Assembly (NCBI GenBank): GCA_903885555.1
Contig: CAISIV010000297.1
Coordinates: forward strand, 1-41,745
Direction of reading: 5' to 3'
Origin: an uncultured Hyphomicrobiales bacterium
GTDB taxonomy: Bacteria; Pseudomonadota; Alphaproteobacteria; Rhizobiales; Xanthobacteraceae
Length of the DNA stretch: 41,745 nt
Shown piece after piece: positions 16,701 to 24,504 of this stretch; position 1 is the stretch's first letter, and every line of letters starts with the position of its first letter. The notes under the pieces are model-generated. The model searched no databases. It saw only the letters and a program-made list of their open reading frames with translations, and was not told the origin of the DNA. Made by a program: the position numbers and the translations under genes.

Positions 16701-17387
16701 TTAAATTGCCAGCAAGCGCATGACTTCCGCCGCCGCTTGCGCGGTTTCTTCGCGCGCCAATTGTTCGGCCTGCGACGGCTTGCCGGCTTTGATGGCGGCG
16801 AACATTGCACGCAGCGAGGCAACACTCTCGCGCGAACGTTTCGACGAGCGCTTCGGATGAGTCAGCCCCAGCGCACGCCAACGCGAGATTCGCGCATGCA
16901 AAATCGAAATCATCGACGACAAGGAGTCGCTGCCCGCGCCGGCGACGAGGACGTCGTAGAATGAATTCTTGGCCTCGAGAATCTTCGCCGGGTCGCCGGA
17001 GGTATAGCAACGCGTCACTTCATCGAGCGCTGATTTCAAGGCCTCGATCTGCCCGGGCTTGGCATTGACAACGAACAGCCTGGCCGCAAGGCCGACCAGC
17101 ACCTCGCGAATGGCATAGAGATCCCGGGCCTCACTGCCGCTGAGCTCCCGGACCACCGGGCCTTTGTTGGCGATGGTGGCGACAAGGCCTTCGCTTTCGA
17201 GCTGACGCAATGCCTCGCGGATGACGGTTCGAGAAACGTCCATCATCTCGATAAGTTCGCGCTCGACGAGCCGCGCCCCCGGTACCAGCCGCCCCGAGAT
17301 GATCGCCTGCCTCAGGTAGTCGAGCACCTGATGGCGCAGCGGAGCCGCCGCCTTGCGAATACCGGGGATTTTCGGGGCATCAAGCAT
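16701..17387 (-). CDS. GntR family transcriptional regulator (FCD/FadR subfamily)
   Basis: A 228-residue regulator. The winged helix-turn-helix (residues 15-80) is QVLDYLRQAIISGRLVPGARLVERELIEMMDVSRTVIREALRQLESEGLV, a near-consensus GntR domain. The C-terminal FCD ligand domain (85-225) contains YAIREVLVGLAARLF and an HARISRWRALGLTHPKRS segment. FCD regulators usually sense carboxylates or sugar acids and repress neighbouring catabolic genes. It is divergent from the Gfo/Idh/MocA-led operon, and a perfect GT..AC-type palindrome lies between them (17410-17428). GGAGC precedes the ATG by 8 nt. Confidence 0.92.
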   Translation of the reverse strand: MLDAPKIPGIRKAAAPLRHQVLDYLRQAIISGRLVPGARLVERELIEMMDVSRTVIREALRQLESEGLVATIANKGPVVRELSGSEARDLYAIREVLVGLAARLFVVNAKPGQIEALKSALDEVTRCYTSGDPAKILEAKNSFYDVLVAGAGSDSLSSMISILHARISRWRALGLTHPKRSSKRSRESVASLRAMFAAIKAGKPSQAEQLAREETAQAAAEVMRLLAI

Positions 17388-17409
17388 AGCGGTTGCTCCG
17401 GGCTGCAGA

Positions 17410-17428
17410 CCGTAATATCGTATTACGG
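17410..17428. promoter_or_regulatory. Putative GntR operator, perfect palindrome
   Basis: CCGTAATATCGTATTACGG is a perfect 8-bp inverted repeat around TCG, located between the divergent GntR gene and the oxidoreductase operon. It has the GT-N-AC layout seen in many FCD-type GntR sites. TATCGT inside it could also be a weak -10 box for the rightward operon (TTGCTC lies 17 bp upstream), so binding would block transcription. A close variant lies upstream of the Bug-type gene at 21744-21762. Which protein binds is inferred from position. Confidence 0.7.
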
Positions 17429-17471
17429 AACAAAGCCTAGTGAAAAGGCGAGCCTACTGGAAGGAACGTCC

Positions 17472-18563
17472 ATGAGCACAAGTCCCGTCAAGCTCGGCAT
17501 CATCGGCCTCGGCCGCTGGGCCAAGGTGCTGACTCGCGCCAGCAAACAATCCGACAAGTTTCAGATTGTCTCGGGCTTCAGCCGCTCCGAAGAAAAACGG
17601 CAGGCTTTTGCGAAGGAGATGGGCGTCGCAGCCGCTCCCGACATGCAAACCATGCTCACCGATCCGACAATCGCGGGTGTCATTCTTACCGTTCCGAACG
17701 AACAGCATCTGCCGGTCGCCCGCGAAGTCGCCAAGGCCAAAAAGCACATTTACACAGAAAAGCCGATTGCCGCGACGCTGGACGACGGCCTCGAGATTCA
17801 AGAGCTAGAAAGCCGCTACGGGGTCACTGTCACGGTAGGCCACAGCGCCCGGCTGCTGGCCGGTATCCGCAAGATCCGCGACGCGATCGATGCCGGCGAA
17901 CTGGGCCGGGTCGCTTTCATCGAAGCGAACTTCTCCAACGAACGGGCGCTCGAACTCACGCCCGAAACCTGGCGCTGGTACAAAGCCAAAGCGCCAGGCG
18001 GACCGTTGTCGCAACTCGCCATCCATCAATTCGACATCCTGCACTACCTCGGCGGTGAAGTCGCCGAGGCGAGCTCTATCGCTTCGAAGCTGTCTCCGGT
18101 CGGCGCGGAAGTCGACGATCAGTCGATGACGCTGCTGAAATTCACTGACGGCAAGGTCGGTTATGTCGGCTCGTCGTGGACGTCGCCCGGTATCTTCTCC
18201 GTGCGTGTGTTCGGGTCCAAGGGCCTGATGCATTGCGAGATCGATTTCTCGAGCTGGGACGTTCCCAGCAAGCTGCACCTCACCTCGTCGCTCTATATCC
18301 AGCGTGGCAAGGACGGCTACGGCAAACGCGAGGACTTGAAGATTCCGGAAGGCGACATGTTCCGTGCCGAACTCGAACTGTTTGCGGAGAGTTGCCGCAC
18401 CGGCAAGCCCAATGGCCTGACCGCGCACAACGGCATTGTCGCTGTGGCCATGGTAAATGCCGCGCTGCTTTCGATCGATCAGCGCGGCCAGCTGGTGAGC
18501 ATCGCCGATGTAATCGGCGAAGCGCGCCTGCGCATCGCGGAGAAATCCCGTCATGTTGCCTAG
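17472..18563 (+). CDS. Gfo/Idh/MocA family oxidoreductase
   Basis: A 363-residue NAD(P)-dependent dehydrogenase. The Rossmann N-terminus is KLGIIGLGRWAKVL (G-x-G-x-x-A), the cofactor/catalytic lysine lies in the family motif HIYTEKPIAATL (residues 95-106), and the C-terminal beta-sheet domain contains GGPLSQLAIHQFDILHYLGGEV, with a plausible catalytic His. Such enzymes oxidise hydroxyl groups of sugars, inositols, sugar acids and related small molecules. GGAAGGA precedes the ATG by 8 nt; the longer open frame runs back through the GntR gene's start and is not used. It heads a four-gene operon and overlaps the next gene by 11 bp. Confidence 0.9.
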   Translation: MSTSPVKLGIIGLGRWAKVLTRASKQSDKFQIVSGFSRSEEKRQAFAKEMGVAAAPDMQTMLTDPTIAGVILTVPNEQHLPVAREVAKAKKHIYTEKPIAATLDDGLEIQELESRYGVTVTVGHSARLLAGIRKIRDAIDAGELGRVAFIEANFSNERALELTPETWRWYKAKAPGGPLSQLAIHQFDILHYLGGEVAEASSIASKLSPVGAEVDDQSMTLLKFTDGKVGYVGSSWTSPGIFSVRVFGSKGLMHCEIDFSSWDVPSKLHLTSSLYIQRGKDGYGKREDLKIPEGDMFRAELELFAESCRTGKPNGLTAHNGIVAVAMVNAALLSIDQRGQLVSIADVIGEARLRIAEKSRHVA

Positions 18564-19356
18564 CCGCTATTTCATCGACCTGACGCAGCCGGAAATCGCG
18601 GCGCAGCTCAAACACAAACCGCTGGTCATCCTGCCGGCCGGAAGTGTCGAGCAGCACGGCCCTCATCTGCCGACCGGCACTGATACCTTCGCCTCCAACA
18701 TCATCGGCCATGCCGTCGCCGAGCGCATGGACGGGTTGGTGCTGCCGGCAACGCCGTTCGGCGTCACGCCGATGCATATGCCGTTCGAAGGCACCATCAG
18801 CTTTACGCCCGATACCTATATGCGGGTCGTGACGGAGACCTGCGTCTCGACCGCCAGGCATGGCGCCAAATATCTGCTGATCCTCAATTGGCATGAGGGC
18901 AACATTCCCTCGCTCGCCATTGCCGCCGAGTCGCTGCATCGCGACCACGGCATGACGGTGCTGACGGTGCAGGCCTGTTACGTCGCCGAAGAACTCTACG
19001 GGCATTCCTGCAACGGCCTCACCCACGGCGGCGAGATCGAAGCGCTCGCCGTGCTGGCCTACCGGCCCGATCTCGTGCATCTCGATCGCATCACCAATTC
19101 TTCCGACCACACGCACGGCCACAAGATGGACAAGCTGCGGCGCACCCGCAGCTACCAGCCGGTGCTCACCGATATCCGTTCGATCGCTCCGACCGGATGG
19201 TTCGGCAGTCCGCAGCATGCGACCGCCGAGAAGGGCGTGCGTATGCTGGCTGACATCTCGGATGCCATCGCCAAGGAAGCGACGGAAATCTTCCGCCAGC
19301 TCGATTCAATTCAGGGCGGCACCGCCGAGATCAAACATCTGCGGCAGGCGATCTGA
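18553..19356 (+). CDS. Creatininase family metallohydrolase
   Basis: A 267-residue member of the creatininase/creatinine amidohydrolase family, metal-dependent enzymes hydrolysing cyclic amides and, in related members, lactone or N-formyl groups. Metal-binding and signature segments are LPAGSVEQHGPHLPTGTDT (29-47), ILNWHEGN (about 114-121) and GLTHGGEIEALAV (about 155-167; the family norm is HAGE-x-E). The usual length is about 250. It starts inside the end of the oxidoreductase gene and its stop overlaps the next start by 1 nt (TGATG). Probably a ring-opening step in the cluster's pathway, but creatinine itself is unlikely to be the substrate given the neighbours. Confidence 0.9.
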   Translation: MLPSRYFIDLTQPEIAAQLKHKPLVILPAGSVEQHGPHLPTGTDTFASNIIGHAVAERMDGLVLPATPFGVTPMHMPFEGTISFTPDTYMRVVTETCVSTARHGAKYLLILNWHEGNIPSLAIAAESLHRDHGMTVLTVQACYVAEELYGHSCNGLTHGGEIEALAVLAYRPDLVHLDRITNSSDHTHGHKMDKLRRTRSYQPVLTDIRSIAPTGWFGSPQHATAEKGVRMLADISDAIAKEATEIFRQLDSIQGGTAEIKHLRQAI

Positions 19357-19730
19357 TGGCACGCCTGCTGAAACAAGCCGAGGCAAAACGTTTAGGCCTG
19401 CCCGGGCGCACCTCGCTTGAGCCGGTTTCCGGCGAAATCGGCTCTCGCGTCAGCTTTCGGATTGCAACGATCGCGCCGGCGCAACCCGGCGACAAGAAGC
19501 GCGGCCCGCATCTGCACCGCGACTTCGAAGAATGTATCTACGTCTTGTCGGGCCAGGGCACGATGCACGCCGAAAGCGGCGACTATCCCGTGACTGCCGG
19601 CGACATTCTGCTCGTTCCGGCCGGCGAAAAACACATGACCGCCAATACGGGCAGCGAACCGCTCGTTCTTTTGTGCTTCTTCCCCGTGGCCGACGTGACA
19701 AGCGGCACCAACGAATTTGCGAGCTTCTGA
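19356..19730 (+). CDS. Cupin domain-containing protein
   Basis: A 124-residue single-domain cupin. Motif 1 is PHLHRDFEECIYVLSGQGTMH, with His, His and Glu ligand candidates; motif 2 is VPAGEKHMTANTG with His. Small cupins bind a divalent metal and act as isomerases, dioxygenases, lyases or ligand sensors. Here it lies between a metallohydrolase and a 2-hydroxyacid dehydrogenase with 1-nt overlaps on both sides, so translation is tightly coupled and a catalytic or substrate-binding role in the same pathway is likely. Confidence 0.88.
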   Translation: MARLLKQAEAKRLGLPGRTSLEPVSGEIGSRVSFRIATIAPAQPGDKKRGPHLHRDFEECIYVLSGQGTMHAESGDYPVTAGDILLVPAGEKHMTANTGSEPLVLLCFFPVADVTSGTNEFASF

Positions 19731-20707
19731 TGATAGACGTGCTGGTGCTGCGGCCGCAGGCCGACTTCGCGCGAGTCGATGCGCTGCCGCCGGCGTCGCT
19801 GTCGGTGAGTTACCACGCGCCAGATGACGCCGAAGTGCCCGAGCTGATGCGCAAGGTGCCGGCTTTGGTGATCCCGGCGGTCGGGCCGAAACTGCCGGCC
19901 TCGCTGTTTGAAGGCACCGCGCTCAAGCTCGTTCAGGTCACCGGCGCCGGCCTCGACCGTCTCGACAAGACGGCGTTGACCAAGGCCGGCATTCCGGTCG
20001 CCAACGTTCCCGGCGGCAGCAACAGCGCTCTGGCCGAATACACGGTGTCCACGGCATCGATCATGTTGCGGCGCTTTGCCTGGGCCGATGCCGAACTCAG
20101 GGCCGGCAACTACGCCGCGTTCCGCACCCGACTGGTTACCGGCAACCTTGCCGGCATCGATGGGCTGCTGGTCGGCGTGGTCGGCATCGGTGTCATCGGC
20201 CTGGCGGTGGCGCAGGCCTTCGTCAACGCGGGTTGCCGTGTTTGCTATTACGATCCAGCTCCGACAGACCTGAAGGCCGCCGCGGCCATGGGTGCGGAAG
20301 CCATGCCGCTCGCCGAACTGCTGCGCAGCGCCGATATCGTCACGCTGCACGTGCCGTTGCTGCCGGCGACGCAAGGGCTGATCGGCGCAACCGAACTGGC
20401 CAGTATGAAGAAGGACGCGGTGCTGATCCAGGCGTCGCGCGGCGGCATCGTCGACGAGAAGGCCTTGGCTGACAGCCTGCGCACCGGTCATCTCGGCGGC
20501 GCCGTCGTCGACGTTTTTTCGACCGAGCCGCCAAGTCCGGACAATCCATTGTTCGCGCTTGAAGGCGACGCCGCCAGGCGCCTGCTGCTCACACCTCATA
20601 TCGCCGGCGTCACCCGCCAGTCGGCGGCGTTCCTGTTCCGCACAGCGTGGCAGAACGTCGAGCGCGTCGTCGTCGCCGGTGAAGCGCCACTACATCGGGC
20701 CTATTGA
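19730..20707 (+). CDS. D-2-hydroxyacid dehydrogenase family protein
   Basis: A 325-residue NAD-dependent D-isomer 2-hydroxyacid dehydrogenase, which interconverts 2-hydroxy and 2-keto acids. The nucleotide-binding motif is GVVGIGVIGLAVA (G-x-G-x-x-G, about residues 145-157). Catalytic residues are Arg in QASRGGIVDE (about 239), Glu in FSTEPPSPDNPL (about 266) and His in LTPHIAGVT (about 292). The start ATG at 19730 shares its A with the cupin TGA stop; the open frame reaching back to 19532 is a shadow of the cupin gene. Last gene of the operon, ending 10 bp from the convergent Bug gene. Confidence 0.92.
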   Translation: MIDVLVLRPQADFARVDALPPASLSVSYHAPDDAEVPELMRKVPALVIPAVGPKLPASLFEGTALKLVQVTGAGLDRLDKTALTKAGIPVANVPGGSNSALAEYTVSTASIMLRRFAWADAELRAGNYAAFRTRLVTGNLAGIDGLLVGVVGIGVIGLAVAQAFVNAGCRVCYYDPAPTDLKAAAAMGAEAMPLAELLRSADIVTLHVPLLPATQGLIGATELASMKKDAVLIQASRGGIVDEKALADSLRTGHLGGAVVDVFSTEPPSPDNPLFALEGDAARRLLLTPHIAGVTRQSAAFLFRTAWQNVERVVVAGEAPLHRAY

Positions 20708-20717
20708 GCGCCGCCGT

Positions 20718-21698
20718 TCAGTTGGTCGGCAATCCAGCGCGCTTGGCCACCGCACCCCAACGCTCGATGTCGGTCCGCAACTGCGTTGCGAACTGCTCCG
20801 GCGTGCTGGCGATCACGTCGTAGCCCAAGGTCTTGATCCGCTGCTTCATGTCATCGGTATCGAGAATGGCGATGATCTCCGTGTGCAGTTTTTTCACGAT
20901 CTTTGGATCGAGCCCGGCAGGTCCCAGCAAACCGGCCCAATTCGCGACCTCAAATCCAGGCAGCCCGGATTCGTCCATGGTCGGCATGTCCGGCATCAGC
21001 GCCGATCGCTTTTTTTCCGCCATCGCGATGGGACGGAGGCGGTCCGATTTTTCTCCCAGCATGCCGGGCACGCTGGCGAACAGGACCTGCACCTGCCCGC
21101 CGATCAGATCGATCAGCGCCGGGTTCATGCCTTTGTTGGGGACGTGAACCATATCGAAACCCGCCATCGTCTTGAGCATCTCGCCGGCCAGATGCGACGC
21201 GCTGCCGACGCCAGCCGAGCTGTAGCTGAGTTTGCCGGGATTGGCCTTGGCGTAAGCAATGAATTCCTTCAGCGAATGCGCGGGCACAGAAGGATTGACC
21301 ACCAGGGCATAAGGGCTGATCGCCACGTTGACGATCGGGGTAAAGTCCTTGGTGACGTCATAGGGCGGCACCTTGTTGACCACGACCGAAAGCGAAAGGC
21401 TGCTCGGCGTATACAACAACGTATAGCCATCCGGCGCCGACATGCTCACGAACCTGCTGCCGATAACGCCACCGGCGCCCGCCCGGTTTTCGACCACAAA
21501 TGTCTGGTTCAGGCGCTCGCCGAGTTTTTGCGCCAGCATTCGCGCCATTACATCGACGCCACCGCCGGCCGCCACGGGCACGATGATGTGCACCGGATTG
21601 TCGGGATACTCCGCTTGCGCCGGGCTGGCGTAGCCGGCGACGAGAGCCATCACCGCTTGAGCGCAGACAAAGGAACGCCAAGGCTTGTTTTTGATCAT
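20718..21698 (-). CDS. Bug/TctC-type tripartite tricarboxylate transporter substrate-binding protein
   Basis: A 326-residue periplasmic solute receptor of the Bug family. The signal peptide is residues 1-29 (MIKNKPWRSFVCAQAVMALVAGYASPAQA). Family blocks are YPDNPVHIIVPVAAGGGVDVMARMLAQKL, VENRAGAGGVIGS, APDGYTLLYT, GKLSYSSAGVGSASHLAGEML and DMVHVPNKG. Bug proteins bind small carboxylates and similar compounds and deliver them to TctAB-type permeases, which are not encoded in this window. The ATG at 21698 follows GGAGGAG. Its upstream region has a variant of the palindrome found beside the GntR gene, which ties it to the convergent catabolic operon. Confidence 0.93.
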   Translation of the reverse strand: MIKNKPWRSFVCAQAVMALVAGYASPAQAEYPDNPVHIIVPVAAGGGVDVMARMLAQKLGERLNQTFVVENRAGAGGVIGSRFVSMSAPDGYTLLYTPSSLSLSVVVNKVPPYDVTKDFTPIVNVAISPYALVVNPSVPAHSLKEFIAYAKANPGKLSYSSAGVGSASHLAGEMLKTMAGFDMVHVPNKGMNPALIDLIGGQVQVLFASVPGMLGEKSDRLRPIAMAEKKRSALMPDMPTMDESGLPGFEVANWAGLLGPAGLDPKIVKKLHTEIIAILDTDDMKQRIKTLGYDVIASTPEQFATQLRTDIERWGAVAKRAGLPTN

Positions 21699-21743
21699 CG
21701 TTGTCTCCTCCCCGGAGCGGCCCAAACCGTCGTTGCGGCTGAA

Positions 21744-21762
21744 CCGTAATACGATAATATAC
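21744..21762. promoter_or_regulatory. Second copy of the putative GntR operator
   Basis: CCGTAATACGATAATATAC shares its left half and centre with the palindrome at 17410-17428; read on the minus strand, ATCGTATTACGG is identical in both. The other half is degenerate (3-4 of 8 positions symmetric). It lies 46 bp upstream of the Bug gene start and overlaps TATATT/TATTAT, which could be its -10 element. It suggests the solute-binding gene is in the same regulon as the operon 4 kb away. Confidence 0.6.
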
Positions 21763-21814
21763 TATGATCTGATGGCGCAGGAGCGGGATTTTTTGGAGCG
21801 GCCGTTAAGGCAGC

Positions 21815-24421
21815 TCAGAAATCCTTGAGCAGCCGCTCGATGTAATCGAGCTCAAGCTGCGGGCGCATGCTTTCGCCGAAGCGCTTGCGCAGCTCTTCGA
21901 GAATACGGCGCGCACGCTGCGCATCGATCTCGCCGGGCACTTTGACAGTGACATCGTCGCCGTAATCGCGGCCACGCATCGGGCGGCCGAGCGGATCGGT
22001 GCCGTTCTCGGCGCGCTGCCGGCCGTTGCGGCCCGGCTGACCGGGACCCGGGCCCATGCCGGGGCCCTGACCTTGCTGCATCTGCTGCGCCAGACCCTGC
22101 GCGCCTTTGCGCATGGCTTCGAGCGCCTTGCCCTGGCTGTCGACCGCGCCGTCGGCATCGCCATCGCCAAGCGCGCCTTCCGCTTCGCCCATGGCATCGC
22201 CGGCGCTGCCGAGCTCGCCCATGTCGCCTTCGCCCTGACCCTTTTCGCCCTGGCCTTTTTCACCTTGGCCTTTTTCGCCAGGACCCTTCTGACCCATGCC
22301 GCGCTGACGCAATTGCTCCAGCAGCTTGTTGAGCCGGTCCTTCAGGCCCTGCTGGTCCTGCTTGAGATCGCCCAGTTGCTGCTGACCCTGCTGGCCGCGC
22401 TGTCCCCGCTGACGATCGCGCCGCTGGTCCTGACCTTCCTTGAAGGTCTTGTCGCGCAATTGCTGCTGCTTGCGGATCATGTCGCCGAGTTCGTCGAGCG
22501 CCGACATCATGTCGTCATCGCCGTCCTCGCCTTGCGCGCCGGGCCGCGCCATCTGCAGGTTTTCCAGCATCTGCTGCATCTGGTCGAGCAACTGCCGCGC
22601 CGCATCCTTGTTGCCGGAGCGCGCCATCTGCTCCATGCGGTCCATCATGCTCTTGAGATCTTGCTGGCTGAGCATGCGGGTATTCTTGTCGAGCGGCCGC
22701 GCCAGTTGCTGCGGATTCTTGCGCATCTCTTCGGCCAGCGCCTGCAGGAACTTGTCCATCGCGGCGCGCAGATTATCCATTAGCTTTTTAAGTTCTTCGT
22801 CGGAGGCGCCGCGCTCGAGCGCCTGGCGCAGCGCGTCCTGCGCCTGCCGCAAGGCCTGCTCGGCCTGGCTGACATTGCCGTCCTCGATCTGCAGCGCCAT
22901 GTCCCACATCCGCGCCACCACTTCGCGCAAGGCGTCATCGGATTTGGCGAGATTGAGATTGTAATAGATCGCGCGCAGACCGAGATAGATACCGGTCTCC
23001 GGCGTGAAGCGCTCGGGCGCGATGGTCAGGGCGTCGAGCGCGGCCAGCACCAGCAGACGCGCGTCGCCATCGAGCGCCAGATTGCGGCGCTGCTCGATCA
23101 GCGCCCGCGCCAAAGGCTTGACGAAAATGCGTTGCGGCAGCGTGAGATCGCGCGGCTCGCTGCGGCCTTCGTTGCCGGCCTCGTCCTTGGCAACCAGCGT
23201 CATCACGACCTCGGCGCCGGCCCAGGCGTGCTCGGTCAGATCGCGCGTGGTTTGCGCGGCGCCGCTGCGGGTACGCGCCTGCGGCAAGGTCAGCGCGAAA
23301 TCAGGCGCCGTGAATAGCGGGCGGCGCGGCTTGTCGGACGGCGCCGCTTCCTTGATCTCGAATTTTCCCTGCGCTTCGACGACGCCGTAATCGTCGTCCA
23401 TTTTGTAATCGAAGCGGATCGCGCCGCGCGCCTGACGCTCGGGATCCTTGATCAACTCGATGGTCGGCGCGCGATCGGGAATGGCGACAAAATTCCAGGT
23501 GAGGTCGCTGCCCAGCACGCCGTGCACCGACGCCGAACCATCACCCTTGATCACCAGCCTTCGCTCTTCGGTGCCGGCGGGAAGCTGCGCGCGCGCTTCG
23601 GGTGCGGCGTCTTCAATGCCGCCCTTGCGCACGATGTCGAAGTTCACTTTGCCGGTGGCGCGGATAACGACCTGGCTGCCGACCGGCACGGTCACCGGCA
23701 GATTGGCGAAGGCCGCGTTGGTCGCAGCCTCGCCCTGACGCGAACCTTCGCCGGGACGAATGCCTTGCAGCATCACCGGCGGCCTTCCAGTATAGACCGG
23801 CGGCGTGACCCAGGCATCGATGCGGAAATTCGCCGGCGCGACCACGCCGGTCCAGTCGAAGGCAGCGGTGATGCGTTTCACACGCTCGCCGCTTGCGGCA
23901 AAGAAACTCGCCACGACGACCATGAGGACCAGCGCGCGCAACGCCATCGGATCGCGCAGCGACAATTTCGGTTGCGGCCATCCGGCCTTGAGCTTGCTCG
24001 CCGACAGCAACGCGCGCTCGACATGGGCGCGCCACAACGCCTGCGCCACCGGATCGTTTCTGTTGGCGGCAATTTCGTCGGCAATGGCGGTAGCGGGACG
24101 ATGCCGCTCGCCGCTGGTGCGGTCGAGACGGTGCAAGCCGTCGAGTTCGCTCGGAACTCGCACAAAGAACAGCGGAAGCGCGGCGGCAAGCGTGAGAAGG
24201 CCGAATATGACAAGGCCGGCGGCGCGCGCCAGCGGCGGCAGCACGACCCAGAGGCCGGCCCATGACAGGGCGAGGAAAAGGCCAATGGCAGTCGCGAGCG
24301 TGGCGAGCGCCGGCCACAGCTTTTCCCACAGCAAGCTGCCGCGTGCGCGCTGGAGCGCCTTCGCGAGCATTATCCGGGTCGAGCGAACCCGGCTGTCAGG
24401 CTGTGCGTCCAAACCGTCCAA
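21815..24421 (-). CDS. TIGR02302 family membrane protein with low-complexity tail
   Basis: A protein of about 868 residues, matching the large alphaproteobacterial TIGR02302 family: two or three hydrophobic segments near the N-terminus (from WEKLWPALATLATAIG, then VVLPPLARAAGLVIFGLLTLAAALPLFF, then ALRALVLMVVVASFFAA), a central beta-rich part, and a long Gln/Gly/Lys-rich coiled or disordered tail with QQ runs and a GEKGQ repeat (minus strand, about 22233-22292). It ends with a conserved-looking RARRILEELRKRFGESMRPQLELDYIERLLKDF. Its role is unknown; the layout suggests an envelope scaffold. I prefer the TTG at 24421 (GGAG 6 nt upstream); the ATG at 24370 is the alternative. It follows lysA in the same operon. 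Confidence 0.85.
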   Translation of the reverse strand: MDGLDAQPDSRVRSTRIMLAKALQRARGSLLWEKLWPALATLATAIGLFLALSWAGLWVVLPPLARAAGLVIFGLLTLAAALPLFFVRVPSELDGLHRLDRTSGERHRPATAIADEIAANRNDPVAQALWRAHVERALLSASKLKAGWPQPKLSLRDPMALRALVLMVVVASFFAASGERVKRITAAFDWTGVVAPANFRIDAWVTPPVYTGRPPVMLQGIRPGEGSRQGEAATNAAFANLPVTVPVGSQVVIRATGKVNFDIVRKGGIEDAAPEARAQLPAGTEERRLVIKGDGSASVHGVLGSDLTWNFVAIPDRAPTIELIKDPERQARGAIRFDYKMDDDYGVVEAQGKFEIKEAAPSDKPRRPLFTAPDFALTLPQARTRSGAAQTTRDLTEHAWAGAEVVMTLVAKDEAGNEGRSEPRDLTLPQRIFVKPLARALIEQRRNLALDGDARLLVLAALDALTIAPERFTPETGIYLGLRAIYYNLNLAKSDDALREVVARMWDMALQIEDGNVSQAEQALRQAQDALRQALERGASDEELKKLMDNLRAAMDKFLQALAEEMRKNPQQLARPLDKNTRMLSQQDLKSMMDRMEQMARSGNKDAARQLLDQMQQMLENLQMARPGAQGEDGDDDMMSALDELGDMIRKQQQLRDKTFKEGQDQRRDRQRGQRGQQGQQQLGDLKQDQQGLKDRLNKLLEQLRQRGMGQKGPGEKGQGEKGQGEKGQGEGDMGELGSAGDAMGEAEGALGDGDADGAVDSQGKALEAMRKGAQGLAQQMQQGQGPGMGPGPGQPGRNGRQRAENGTDPLGRPMRGRDYGDDVTVKVPGEIDAQRARRILEELRKRFGESMRPQLELDYIERLLKDF
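22233..22292 (-). repeat. 15-bp tandem repeats inside the TIGR02302 gene
   Basis: About four imperfect 15-bp units encode G-(E/Q)-K-G-(Q/P) pentapeptides in the glycine-rich tail. Unit number could vary between strains by slippage. It is a coding minisatellite, not a CRISPR array: units are contiguous with no spacers. Confidence 0.6.
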
Positions 24422-24504
24422 AAACCGCTCCGGACCTTTAAGGAGAATCTGTCGCCATGTCAGGCTAACACGCAGGCAATTCCCAGGCCATGCAAGCCCG
24501 GCGC

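Noticed and set aside
20559-21749. 396-codon plus-strand frame
   Set aside because: Antisense to the Bug receptor, which has a signal peptide and family motifs.
22233-22292. Possible CRISPR array
   Set aside because: Units of 15 bp are contiguous, coding and have no spacers.
22073-22783. 236-codon hydrophobic plus-strand frame resembling a membrane protein
   Set aside because: It is the Leu/Ala/Phe-rich complement of the Gln/Lys/Gly-rich TIGR02302 tail, not a separate gene.
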